64,000 nucleotides of DNA, from contig SUZX01000009.1 of assembly GCA_015059735.1 (NCBI GenBank), forward strand, positions 1 through 64,000. Reading direction: 5' to 3'. Within the stretch, counting starts at the first letter, position 1. The number at the start of each line of letters is the position of its first letter. The translations under genes were made by a program, and so were the position numbers. This document shows, in pieces, positions 9,097-19,059 of the stretch. The notes under the pieces were generated by a model that saw only the letters and a list, made by a program, of their open reading frames with translations, was not told where the DNA came from and ran no database searches. This DNA is from Rikenellaceae bacterium (lineage in GTDB: Bacteria; Bacteroidota; Bacteroidia; Bacteroidales; Rikenellaceae).

Positions 9097-9126
9097 CAAA
9101 TGTAAGAAATTCCCCCCCCCCTCAAA
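9097..9126 (-). promoter_or_regulatory. Promoter TTTG-N18-TACATTTG with a G10 tract in the spacer, driving the 9070 lipoprotein
   Basis: Minus strand: TTTG 9126-9123, spacer containing C10 of the plus strand (9112-9121), TACATTTG 9104-9097, start codon at 9070. Confidence 0.6.
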
Positions 9127-9236
9127 ATTTTCGGGTAGGAACTTAACCCTCAACAAAAAATATTTTAATATCATTTGCAGTTAACAAATTAATTTGTACC
9201 TTGCAACACAATATATTCGCTATATCCAAAAGCACC

Positions 9237-11003
9237 ATGAAACATAGCTACCTATTTGCATTATTTGCTCTCCTACTGATCCCCTGCATGGCTTTTGCAG
9301 ACTCGGTAACCCAAGAACAAGCATTGGCCAAAGCCGTCCAATTTTTCATGAGCGGCAAAGGCACCCGCACGACGCCTCGATTGGAGATGGTTTTTGACGG
9401 CGAAACCACCACTACACGCGCAACCACCCAACCGGCTTTTTATGTCTTTAACCGAACCGACGCATCCGGCTTTGTAATCATTGCCGGCGACGATGTAGCA
9501 GCACCGCTGATCGGTTATTCGCACCAAAATAATTTCGACGCGAACGACATACCCGACAACTTGCGTTGGTGGCTCGACGAGATACGTGCGACAATCAACG
9601 ATGCTCGCGACAAAGGCCTCGCCCCCTATTATGACCAAAACATCGTAAACTCCAGCACAGAAATAGTATTACAAACTGCCACATGGGGGCAGCGTACTCC
9701 TTATAACAATGACTGTCCTCTTCTGAATGGTACTCGTTGTATAACAGGATGTGTCCAAACCGCTGCCGCAATTATCTGCAAATACTTCAAGTGGCCTACC
9801 GATATTTCGGGCACTGTACCGGCATATACCACCTCAACGGAGGGTATTAAGGTTCCTGAGCGCACACTTTCGGGCTACAATTTCGATTTGATGCCCAATT
9901 CATACAAGTCGGGATACACAACCGCACAAGCCGCAGAGGTTGCTCGCTTGATGGCCGATTTAGGCTCAATGACTCAAGCAAATTATGGCACGAGTGCCAC
10001 AGGTGCCTCCACCAGCAAAATTCCCACATCCCTTGCAACCTACATGCGTTATAACAAAGGAAGTCGCTATCTTACCAAAATATCCTTCTCCGATAGTGAA
10101 TGGATTACCATGCTCAAAGCCGAGATCGACGCCAATCACCCCTGCATTTACAAGGGTAATCATATAACCTCCGGAGGTGGTCACGCATGGGTAATGGATG
10201 GCTATAACTCCAATGGTTTGATCCATTTCAATTGGGGTTGGAACGGTAGTTCCAACGGTTTCTTCAACATATCACCAACGGCATCCGACAAGCATAACTA
10301 CGCAAATAATCAGGCTTGCGCATTCGATATGATACCCGACCGCGATGGTACCTCCAACTATACCGATCTTGTGATGACTAGCTCCACTTCCAACGGTGCT
10401 GTCAAAGGGTTATCAACAACTGCCACCAGTTTTAAGCAGGGGGATACTTTCAAAGCATCATTTTGCGCTTTTAATTATGGCAACACGCTTTACACCGGGA
10501 AAATCCGTTTGGAGCATTTTTCGAAAAACGGAGAAATGAAAGGAGCTGTTTCAAAAGAATATAGTTGGAGCGATGTAAAAATTAACAGCGGTTACTCCTA
10601 TAACAACACCGTCGCATGTACCATCACCGAACCTATCAGATCGGGCGACTATATAGCCGGTGTCTTTTGGGAGCGAAATAAGCAACGCTGGGAGATTATC
10701 CGCAATCGGACAGATGTTCCCTCCCGTATTATTCTCATGGAAAATCTGCAAATCAGCTACGAAGCACTACGCACTACAACCTCGATGGAATTCGACCGTG
10801 CAACGCGCGCATTGAAATTCACATGCGACTATCCCGATGTTACATTTACTCTTTTGAACTCCACCGGCTCAAAAATAGCATCACAAACTTATCAAGAGAC
10901 TCCTATCACGTTTGACTGCTCGAAACTTGCAACCGGCAAATATACGGTTCAAGTCAGTCATCAGGAGATCTCCACACCTATAACCTTTACCATTGTGTTC
11001 TAA
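9237..11003 (+). CDS. C10-family cysteine peptidase (streptopain/interpain-like) with Spi-type propeptide
   Basis: SVTQEQALAKAVQFF propeptide, FVIIAGDDVAAPLIGYS, RCITGCVQTAAAIICKYFKWP catalytic Cys region, GGGHAWVMDGYNSNGLIHFNWGWNGSSNGFF catalytic His region. Confidence 0.92.
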   Translation: MKHSYLFALFALLLIPCMAFADSVTQEQALAKAVQFFMSGKGTRTTPRLEMVFDGETTTTRATTQPAFYVFNRTDASGFVIIAGDDVAAPLIGYSHQNNFDANDIPDNLRWWLDEIRATINDARDKGLAPYYDQNIVNSSTEIVLQTATWGQRTPYNNDCPLLNGTRCITGCVQTAAAIICKYFKWPTDISGTVPAYTTSTEGIKVPERTLSGYNFDLMPNSYKSGYTTAQAAEVARLMADLGSMTQANYGTSATGASTSKIPTSLATYMRYNKGSRYLTKISFSDSEWITMLKAEIDANHPCIYKGNHITSGGGHAWVMDGYNSNGLIHFNWGWNGSSNGFFNISPTASDKHNYANNQACAFDMIPDRDGTSNYTDLVMTSSTSNGAVKGLSTTATSFKQGDTFKASFCAFNYGNTLYTGKIRLEHFSKNGEMKGAVSKEYSWSDVKINSGYSYNNTVACTITEPIRSGDYIAGVFWERNKQRWEIIRNRTDVPSRIILMENLQISYEALRTTTSMEFDRATRALKFTCDYPDVTFTLLNSTGSKIASQTYQETPITFDCSKLATGKYTVQVSHQEISTPITFTIVF

Positions 11004-11021
11004 TTCTCGATACAGATAAAG

Positions 11022-12134
11022 ATGAAAAAGTTGCATAATATATTATTTCTGCTGTTCATGTTACTCATGGCAGCATGTAGCAAGGAAGATGAGGGACCGG
11101 CTCCCACAAGAATCACCTTTACCACCGATATTCAAACCCGAGCTACCGGAGTTTCGGTCATGTCGAATTTCAAAGATGGTGATGCCATGCACATCTTCCG
11201 TAGCTCCTCCAATTCGGATGCCAACGATCGTTTGGTTACTTACCGAGCAACATATAACAACTCCACATGGGCTGTATCACCTATTGCCACCATCCGAGGC
11301 AAGGAGAAATTCTATTTCTTCGCCACTTATCCTGCTTCAAAGAGCACTTCGGCAATCGATCCGTTGGCCATTCCTATTGATGTGACCGCTCAAACCGACT
11401 ACCTCTATTCCGGATCGGGAGTTATGGCCACAGAATCCCAACCTACCGTCGCCTTTCAAATGCACCATGCAATGGCTGTTATCGCCTTCAATATTCAAAG
11501 CTATGTGGGAGGCAAATTAACGGCTATCAAAATCGGCAACGACAAATTCCCCAGCAAGGGCGAATTGCGTGTAACAAACGGCAGAACCACGCCTACGGCC
11601 TATGGTGCCTATACCAAAAACTGTGATTTGTCACTGACTTCTACGGGATGGACCTCGAATCACCCCGCAATCTTCGCAATTCCCCACCAAATCGGAGTAG
11701 AGGGTCTTCCGGTGGAACTCACCATCGACGGTCAGGTATATACCGTGAATATTCCGGCAATGCAACTTCTGCAAGCCTACAAATATGTCATCTATATAGT
11801 ACGAACCGCACAAGGTGTTACACTGCAAGCCGACAAGACCGAAGCAATTCATCTGATGGACACAACTCAGGAGATAGCTGACATTTCATACGGGCATATC
11901 TCGATCCGCCACAACCAAAGCGTATTTACCATGCCTACGATTTCGGGGTCGCAACACTATGGAATCATCTATTGGGGCGATGGTTCGCAAAATGACTATC
12001 CGGCTACCACCCCCCACACATACTCCTCTGCCGGCAGCTACGAGGTGGGTATTGATCTATGGAATGTGGAATCTGCAAAAGTTACGTTCCCCAATCTGGA
12101 AGGACTGGAAGAGATTAATTTATCAAAATTCTAA
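11022..12134 (+). CDS. Fimbrillin-family-like lipoprotein with C-terminal PKD-like domain
   Basis: Lipoprotein signal (LLMAACSKED), ITFTTDIQTRATG…FKDGDAMHIF fimbrillin-like N-terminus; YGIIYWGDGSQNDYPATTPHTYSSAGSYEVGI PKD-like signature. Confidence 0.75.
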   Translation: MKKLHNILFLLFMLLMAACSKEDEGPAPTRITFTTDIQTRATGVSVMSNFKDGDAMHIFRSSSNSDANDRLVTYRATYNNSTWAVSPIATIRGKEKFYFFATYPASKSTSAIDPLAIPIDVTAQTDYLYSGSGVMATESQPTVAFQMHHAMAVIAFNIQSYVGGKLTAIKIGNDKFPSKGELRVTNGRTTPTAYGAYTKNCDLSLTSTGWTSNHPAIFAIPHQIGVEGLPVELTIDGQVYTVNIPAMQLLQAYKYVIYIVRTAQGVTLQADKTEAIHLMDTTQEIADISYGHISIRHNQSVFTMPTISGSQHYGIIYWGDGSQNDYPATTPHTYSSAGSYEVGIDLWNVESAKVTFPNLEGLEEINLSKF

Positions 12135-12211
12135 ATCTTCAAAAGCCGAAACGCCCGAAAATCGAGCTCCCGCAATGCTCCGATTTCGACCAAAGGTTTG
12201 ATATAATCACC

Positions 12212-12244
12212 AAAAAGAGGTTTGCATGCAGACCTCTTTTTTTT
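12212..12244 (+). terminator. Rho-independent terminator
   Basis: AAAAAGAGGTTTGCATGCAGACCTCTTTTTTTT hairpin plus T run. Confidence 0.8.
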
Positions 12245-12615
12245 GTGTAGCGGAAGAGAGACTTAAATACATCGATTCTAGAAGTATCACAATCTATTTT
12301 ACTATTGTAAATCAACCAATTATACAACAAAACGCTATTATCGGGCACAAGGGAAATTTGCAAATCCGCATAAAAACTATACACGCCATAGGCAGAGTTT
12401 TGCCAAGCTACGAAAAGCAAGAATGAATAAATTCACAAAAGAGCAACAGATTTTTCCCTTTTTCCAAACCCCATAGCAGTTTGTCGGCATCATCCGTTTG
12501 AAGAAGTCCGTGTTGGATATTTGCTCTACGACATAGATTTTCTCCGCTTTTATTTCGTTATTTCGCCTTTTGATCTTATCTTTGCAAGAATTCGAAACTA
12601 TAAAACATTAGATAT

Positions 12616-14289
12616 ATGGCAGACGAAAAAATCATCTTTTCAATGGTAGGTGTTTCGAAAACCTTTACCAATCAGAAAAAGGTGCTCAACAACATCTACC
12701 TTTCCTTCTTTTATGGTGCCAAAATCGGTATCATCGGTCTTAACGGTTCGGGTAAATCAACCCTGATGAAGATTATCGCCGGTATTGACAAAAACTTTCA
12801 GGGAGAAGTGGTTTTCTCCCCGGGCTATACGGTAGGCTATTTGGAACAAGAGCCGCAACTCGACGACAGCAAAACCGTACGCGAAGTGGTCGAGGAGGGT
12901 TGTGCATCAACAATGGCTCTGTTGAACGAATATAATCAGATCAACGAAAAACTTTGTGAGCCCATGTCGGACGACGAAATGGCTCGTTTGATCGAACGTC
13001 AAGGTGAACTATACGAGCAAATCGACCAAGTAAACGGATGGGAGATTGACAGCGTTTTGGAGCGTGCAATGGATGCTCTGCGTTGTCCCGACTCCGATCA
13101 ACCGGTAAAAGTTCTTTCGGGTGGCGAGCGTCGCCGCGTGGCGTTGTGCCGGTTATTACTCCAACAACCCGATGTTTTACTGCTCGACGAGCCGACCAAC
13201 CACCTCGATGCAGAATCGATCGATTGGCTCGAACAGCACCTGCAACAATATCAAGGAACAGTAATCGCCGTAACACACGACCGCTATTTCTTGGACAATG
13301 TTGCCGGTTGGATCTTGGAATTGGATCGTGGCGAAGGTATTCCGTGGAAAGGCAACTATTCGGGTTGGTTGGAGCAGAAGACCGCCCGTATGGCTATGGA
13401 GGAGAAACAAGAATCGAAACGCCGCAAAACCCTCGAACGCGAGTTGGAATGGGTACGCATGTCGCCGTCGGGTCGTCATGCCAAATCTAAGGCACGTTTG
13501 TCGGCCTACGACAAGTTGATGAACGAAGACACCAAACAGAAGGAGGAGAAACTCGAAATTTTCATTCCAAACGGTCCGCGTTTGGGCGATGTAGTTATCG
13601 AAGCCCACGATGTCAAAAAAGCATTTGGCGATCGCGTGCTTTACGAACATCTCGATTTCTCATTGCCTCCCGCAGGTATTGTTGGAGTCATCGGTCCGAA
13701 CGGTACGGGCAAGACTACCCTATTCCGTATGATCATGGGGCTCGATGAGCCGACCGAAGGATCATTCCGCGTAGGTCCGACCGTGAAGTTGGCATATGTC
13801 GATCAGCAACACAAGTCAATCGACCCCGAAAAAACCGTTTACGAAGTGGTTTCGGGTGGTGCCGATCTTATCATGCTGGGTAACCGTCAGGTAAATGCAC
13901 GAGCTTATGTAGCACGTTTCAACTTCTCGGGAGCCGATCAAGAGAAAAAGTGCGGCATGTTATCGGGAGGTGAGCGCAATCGCTTACACTTAGCCTTAGC
14001 TTTGAAAGAGGAGGGCAACGTATTATTGCTTGACGAGCCGACTAACGATATTGATGTCAACACATTGCGAGCATTAGAGGAGGGCCTTGAAAACTTCGCA
14101 GGTTGTGCTGTGGTTATCTCCCACGACCGTTGGTTCCTCGACCGTATTGCCACACACATCCTCTCGTTCGAAGGTGATTCAAAGGTTGTCTTCTATCAAG
14201 GATCGTATAGCGAATACGAAGAGTGGAAAAAGGCACAAGGCGAGGATACCACTCCCAAACGTGTTAAATACAAGAAACTGATAGAGTAA
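12616..14289 (+). CDS. ettA: Energy-dependent translational throttle protein EttA (ABC-F)
   Basis: Two ABC domains (GLNGSGKST, LSGGERRRVALCRLL; GPNGTGKTT, LSGGERNRLHLALAL) with the ABC-F linker. Confidence 0.93.
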   Translation: MADEKIIFSMVGVSKTFTNQKKVLNNIYLSFFYGAKIGIIGLNGSGKSTLMKIIAGIDKNFQGEVVFSPGYTVGYLEQEPQLDDSKTVREVVEEGCASTMALLNEYNQINEKLCEPMSDDEMARLIERQGELYEQIDQVNGWEIDSVLERAMDALRCPDSDQPVKVLSGGERRRVALCRLLLQQPDVLLLDEPTNHLDAESIDWLEQHLQQYQGTVIAVTHDRYFLDNVAGWILELDRGEGIPWKGNYSGWLEQKTARMAMEEKQESKRRKTLERELEWVRMSPSGRHAKSKARLSAYDKLMNEDTKQKEEKLEIFIPNGPRLGDVVIEAHDVKKAFGDRVLYEHLDFSLPPAGIVGVIGPNGTGKTTLFRMIMGLDEPTEGSFRVGPTVKLAYVDQQHKSIDPEKTVYEVVSGGADLIMLGNRQVNARAYVARFNFSGADQEKKCGMLSGGERNRLHLALALKEEGNVLLLDEPTNDIDVNTLRALEEGLENFAGCAVVISHDRWFLDRIATHILSFEGDSKVVFYQGSYSEYEEWKKAQGEDTTPKRVKYKKLIE

Positions 14290-14299
14290 TATCATAAAT

Positions 14300-15517
14300 A
14301 TGATAACGAAGATTATTCTGCGCTTTGCCATCCTTTTCTTTATCGGCATCATGACATGTCCGATGGCAAAAGCTTGTACTTCCGCCGTCATTTCGGGTCG
14401 GGCAACTCGTTCGGGGCGACCTTTGTTGTGGAAACATCGAGATACCGGTTCCACAGAATGGAATCACATTGAGCATCTTAAAGGAAAACGTTTTGCTTAT
14501 ACAGGATTGGTTAATTCTGATGATAAAACCCGTAAAGAGGTTTGGGCCGGTGCCAACGAGCGTGGCTTTGCGATTATGAACACCGCCTCGTATAATATGA
14601 AACCCGACTCACTGAAATATCTTCCCGAACGCGAAGGAGAGATCATGAAGCAGGCTTTGGGAGAGTGTGCCAACGTCACTGAGTTTGAAGAGTTTTTGAA
14701 AAAGATGCCGCAACCTCGCGCTTTGGAAACTAACTTTGGAGTGATAGATGCCGAAGGCAATGCTGCCTATTTTGAGGTTTGGGATTATGGTTACACGAAA
14801 TACGATGTAAACGACTCCATTCAAGCTCCTAACGGCTATATCATTCGTTCGAACTATTCATTCTCCGGAGTTCAAGACGATGGCAAGGGTTATATTCGTT
14901 ACCAAAATGCCGAGTACCTCATACATCGGGCATACGCAACGGGAGAACTCTCGGCCGAGTGGATATTTTCTTCGGCTTCTCGTTCGTTTTTCAACGCAAT
15001 GCTTGGCGAAGATCTGTTGAGTGGCATAACCCCGAAAAAATGGGCTGTTGATCAAGATTACATTCCACGTTACTCATCAAGCGCATCGATTGTTATAGAA
15101 GGTGTTGCATCCGGAGAATCGGTGGATGCCACAACTATTTATAGCGTTCTCGGTTATCCGCCTTGTAGTTATGCCGTTGCAGCTTGGGTCAAGGCTGGTA
15201 GCGATATTGCCGGAGTAATTGCTGGCCAAGAGAAGGGTCGATCGTCAGCCAATCGTTTGTCGGTAACCTTAAAACACAATGTATTCCCAATTAAACGGGG
15301 AAATGGCAAGCATTATATGCGTATAGATCTTATTGCCCGCAGCATCGCCGCATTACGTCCGTATGAACAAAAATTCATCCGTGCAGCCGGTGCTACCCGC
15401 GATCGTATTGCAAAAGAGGGTTTCAAGAAAGAGTTTGTCAGCGAATACAACCAATATATAGCCTCTTCAGTTCCGAATATCGAAGAAATTGTTAACAAAG
15501 TAATAGTAGGAAAATAA
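14300..15517 (+). CDS. Exported Ntn-hydrolase, C45 / linear amide C-N hydrolase family
   Basis: Signal peptide followed by [44 protein letters not shown]. Confidence 0.75.
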   Translation: MITKIILRFAILFFIGIMTCPMAKACTSAVISGRATRSGRPLLWKHRDTGSTEWNHIEHLKGKRFAYTGLVNSDDKTRKEVWAGANERGFAIMNTASYNMKPDSLKYLPEREGEIMKQALGECANVTEFEEFLKKMPQPRALETNFGVIDAEGNAAYFEVWDYGYTKYDVNDSIQAPNGYIIRSNYSFSGVQDDGKGYIRYQNAEYLIHRAYATGELSAEWIFSSASRSFFNAMLGEDLLSGITPKKWAVDQDYIPRYSSSASIVIEGVASGESVDATTIYSVLGYPPCSYAVAAWVKAGSDIAGVIAGQEKGRSSANRLSVTLKHNVFPIKRGNGKHYMRIDLIARSIAALRPYEQKFIRAAGATRDRIAKEGFKKEFVSEYNQYIASSVPNIEEIVNKVIVGK

Positions 15518-15522
15518 TTTAT

Positions 15523-16872
15523 ATGGCACAAAAACCATCTATTCCAAAGGGAACACGCGATTTTTCTCCGGTGGAGATGATGCGTCGTCAATATATTTTC
15601 GAAACCATCAAGAGTGTCTTCCGTACCTACGGCTTTGCTCCGTTGGAGACCCCATCAATGGAGAACCTTTCAACCTTGTTGGGTAAATACGGCGACGAGG
15701 GGGATAAACTGCTCTTTAAGGTACTAAATTCGGGAGATTACGCTGTGGGACTTTCGGATAACGAAATTCGTCAAGCTTCGAAAATCTGCGAAAAGGGACT
15801 TCGTTACGATTTGACAGTACCTTTTGCACGATATGTCGTACAACATCAAGGCGAATTAGCATTCCCGTTCAAACGCTATCAAATCCAACCCGTATGGCGT
15901 GCCGATCGTCCACAGAAGGGACGTTACCGCGAGTTTTATCAATGTGATGTAGATGTGATCGGCACACGTTCATTGCTATGTGAGGTTGAGTTGGTGGAGA
16001 TCGTCGAACGCGTTTTCAAAGCTTTGGGAATCCGTGTGGCATTGAAAATGAATAACCGTAAAATTCTGTTCGGTATCGCCGAAGCGATCGGTCATGCCGA
16101 TAAAATGATGGATATTACGGTAGCTATTGACAAACTCGAAAAGATCGGATTGGAGCATGTAAAAGCCGAGTTGTTGGAACGAGGATTGTCGCAAGAAGCC
16201 GTTGACAAACTTCAACCTATTCTCGAATTAAGTGGCAACAATTGGCAAAAACTCGACAAATTAAGCGAGGTACTTGCTGCATCGGAGACCGGTTTGAAAG
16301 GTATCGATGAGATGCGTACCGTATTGGGTTATGTCGAGCGATCGGGAGTAACCCTCCCCGTCGAACTGGATCTCTCGTTGGCACGCGGTTTGAATTATTA
16401 TACAGGCGCAATCTTTGAGGTCAAAGCTCTCGATTTTGCCATTGGTTCGATTTGCGGTGGCGGTCGATACGATGACCTGACCGGTATTTTCGGGCTACCG
16501 AATCTTTCGGGGGTTGGCATTTCGTTTGGAGCAGATCGCATCTACGATGTGATGTGCGGTTTGGAACTCTTTCCCGAGGAGGTCAACTGCACAACCCGAG
16601 TACTCTTTGTCAATTTAGGAGAGGCCGAAGAAACTGCGGCTTTACCCTTGTTGCGTGAACTGCGCGATGCAGGAGTTGCTGCCGAGATCTACCCCGAAAG
16701 CAGCAAGATGAAAAAACAGATGGAATATGCCAATCGTCGTTCGATTCCTCTGGTTGTAATTATCGGTTCGCAAGAGTTGGAGAATGGAAGTGCCACAGTA
16801 AAAGACATGCGCACAGGAGAACAACGCAATATTGCCTTTGCAGATTTGGCAACTACTCTCTGCTCGGAATAA
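15523..16872 (+). CDS. hisS: Histidyl-tRNA synthetase
   Basis: [47 protein letters not shown] class II aaRS motifs. Confidence 0.97.
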   Translation: MAQKPSIPKGTRDFSPVEMMRRQYIFETIKSVFRTYGFAPLETPSMENLSTLLGKYGDEGDKLLFKVLNSGDYAVGLSDNEIRQASKICEKGLRYDLTVPFARYVVQHQGELAFPFKRYQIQPVWRADRPQKGRYREFYQCDVDVIGTRSLLCEVELVEIVERVFKALGIRVALKMNNRKILFGIAEAIGHADKMMDITVAIDKLEKIGLEHVKAELLERGLSQEAVDKLQPILELSGNNWQKLDKLSEVLAASETGLKGIDEMRTVLGYVERSGVTLPVELDLSLARGLNYYTGAIFEVKALDFAIGSICGGGRYDDLTGIFGLPNLSGVGISFGADRIYDVMCGLELFPEEVNCTTRVLFVNLGEAEETAALPLLRELRDAGVAAEIYPESSKMKKQMEYANRRSIPLVVIIGSQELENGSATVKDMRTGEQRNIAFADLATTLCSE

Positions 16873-16908
16873 TTGACCTCAAAGGCGAGCGCGAAAAGAA
16901 AGAACTAT

Positions 16909-18516
16909 ATGCAGGTTAAGATCAGAAAAATATTCATCGCGCATTGTCTTGCGTTTTTGTTGGTAGGAGTTGTTTCTGCTGTGGCTCAGCAACAAGATGC
17001 AGCTGCCGTACGGCAGCTGCAAAAACTTTCGCATATCTATCGTTATCTATCTCGTCTATACATCGACGACGTAGAGATGGCTCCGTTGACCGAAAGTGCC
17101 ATTAGAGCATTGCTTAACGAATTGGATCCGCATTCTGCCTATATCGACGCAGAGGAGATGAAAGGAGTTAAAGCGAGTTTTGATGGCGAATTTAGTGGCA
17201 TTGGTGTCGAGTTTTCGGTATTGCGCGACACAATCCATGTGGTCAATACAATTACTGGCGGTCCGGCCGAACGAGTAGGAGTACGTCCGAATGATCGCAT
17301 TGTACGGATCGACACAGTTAATGCTGTAGGATTTCGCGCGACAGATGTCCCCAAATACCTGCGTGGGAAATCCGGAACTCGCGTAGAGATCGATGTAGTG
17401 CGTCTTGGGACTCCCGAAATGTTGCATTTTGTAATTGTGCGGGATAAAATTCCACTCAATACGGTAGATGCAGCATATATGGCCGGTAAAAATATCGGAT
17501 ATATCCGTATCAATCGTTTCGGGCATACCACCATGTCCGAATTTCGGCAATCTTTCGAAAAATTAGGCCGTCCACAACGTTTGATCCTTGATTTGCGTGG
17601 AAATGGAGGCGGATTGCTTGATCAGGCTATTGAGATGGCCGGTTTTCTGTTGCCACGCGGTGCCACCATTGTATCAACCGAAGGGCGTGCCGTACCTTCG
17701 ATGTCATTTCGTGCACAACGAAACGGAGGAGAATTTTCGGGCCCTCTCGTTGTTTTACTTGACGAAACTTCGGCCTCGGCCTCTGAGATTGTTGCCGGTG
17801 CGGTACAAGATTGGGATCGGGGAATTATTGTCGGACGCCCAAGTTTCGGCAAAGGGCTTGTGCAACGACAGATACCATTAGGAGATGGATCGGCAATTCG
17901 GCTAACCGTTGCGCGTTACCATACTCCTTCCGGCCGTGTAATTCAACGTCCGTACGAAAAGGGCAAACGTCGCGAATATTATCTCGACCATCTGCGTCGT
18001 TACGATGATACGAAACAAGACTCGCTCGATGCCCAAACTCCCGAATACAACACGCTACGCACCGGTCGTAAGGTTTACGGAGGCGGTGGGATACGTCCCG
18101 ATGTGCTTATACCGACAGATACGACCGGATATACGGCTTATTATGCCAAGTTGATTCGTCGAGGTATTGTAAACGAATATGTCAACGATTATATGGATAA
18201 ACATCGAGAGGAGATCGCACAAATATCTCCGACTTTCGATGATTTCACAAAAAATTACACAATTTCGGAACAAATGATTTCCGATTTGGCAAACTTGGGA
18301 GCAGCACGAGGTGTTGCCATTGATTCTGTATCTCTTGCAACATCACGCCCATTAGCCCGATTACAACTGCGAGCTTTGATTGCACAACGACTTTTCGGGA
18401 CCGAAGGATTCTATCAAGTCATGAATGGAGGTCGCAACGATGCGTATCGACAGGCAGTGATACTGATGGAAGATTGGAAACGTCGAGGTGCTCCACTCCT
18501 TGATGCAAAACCGTAA
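16909..18516 (+). CDS. S41 family C-terminal processing peptidase with PDZ domain
   Basis: LDPHSAYIDAEEM, PDZ GIGVEFSVLRDTIHVVNTITGGPAERVGVRPND, LDLRGNGGGLLDQA, LLDETSASASEIVAGAVQDWDRGIIVGRPSFGKGLVQ. Confidence 0.93.
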   Translation: MQVKIRKIFIAHCLAFLLVGVVSAVAQQQDAAAVRQLQKLSHIYRYLSRLYIDDVEMAPLTESAIRALLNELDPHSAYIDAEEMKGVKASFDGEFSGIGVEFSVLRDTIHVVNTITGGPAERVGVRPNDRIVRIDTVNAVGFRATDVPKYLRGKSGTRVEIDVVRLGTPEMLHFVIVRDKIPLNTVDAAYMAGKNIGYIRINRFGHTTMSEFRQSFEKLGRPQRLILDLRGNGGGLLDQAIEMAGFLLPRGATIVSTEGRAVPSMSFRAQRNGGEFSGPLVVLLDETSASASEIVAGAVQDWDRGIIVGRPSFGKGLVQRQIPLGDGSAIRLTVARYHTPSGRVIQRPYEKGKRREYYLDHLRRYDDTKQDSLDAQTPEYNTLRTGRKVYGGGGIRPDVLIPTDTTGYTAYYAKLIRRGIVNEYVNDYMDKHREEIAQISPTFDDFTKNYTISEQMISDLANLGAARGVAIDSVSLATSRPLARLQLRALIAQRLFGTEGFYQVMNGGRNDAYRQAVILMEDWKRRGAPLLDAKP

Positions 18517-18658
18517 TTTGGGATAGAAGCAAAAGTTTCCAATGTCGGCTGTAAGGCCATAGAGGGGCTATCGGTTAAAAATTATTACTTTTTTCTTGGT
18601 AGTTATATGAATTATTAATAAATTCGGCTATTGAAAACCAACTTGAAACCTAAAATTC

Positions 18659-18976
18659 ATGTCTCTCTATCCTGTATCGCGCCGTGACAACGATGATTTC
18701 GGCGATCAAATTATTTCGAAGGCTGTCAAAGCCGGACGTCGCACCTACTTTTTCGATGTACGTGCCACACGAGCTGATGATTATTTCTTGACTATTACTG
18801 AAAGTCGCAAAATGACTCAACCAGATGGTTCTATCAATTATGATCGGCATAAAATCTACCTTTACAAAGAGGATTTCGTAAAATTTGCCGATGGTCTTCA
18901 AGAAGTTGTTGACTTTATCAAGCGCAGTAAGCCTGATTTTTTTGCGCAGGAATCCGTCTCGGATAATAAGGAATAA
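18659..18976 (+). CDS. PUR-family nucleic-acid-binding protein (DUF3276)
   Basis: KAGRRTYFFDVRATRADDYFLTITESRK…HKIYLYKEDFVKFADGLQEVVDFI. Confidence 0.85.
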   Translation: MSLYPVSRRDNDDFGDQIISKAVKAGRRTYFFDVRATRADDYFLTITESRKMTQPDGSINYDRHKIYLYKEDFVKFADGLQEVVDFIKRSKPDFFAQESVSDNKE

Positions 18977-18990
18977 TTGTTCTAACTGAT

Positions 18991-19037
18991 CAACAAATAA
19001 ACCGGTCGAATTTGACATTCGACCGGTTTATTTGTTG
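18991..19037. terminator. Bidirectional terminator, perfect 21-bp arms and 5-nt loop
   Basis: CAACAAATAAACCGGTCGAAT-ttgac-ATTCGACCGGTTTATTTGTTG between convergent genes. Confidence 0.85.
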
Positions 19038-19059
19038 GAATTCGGAGTAGTGAACTACC

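Noticed and set aside
12135-12201. Possible truncation or frameshift of the fimbrillin/PKD gene end (ETPENRAPAMLRFRPKV in another frame)
   Set aside because: No domain continuation found in any frame and a terminator follows shortly; the ORF end looks genuine.
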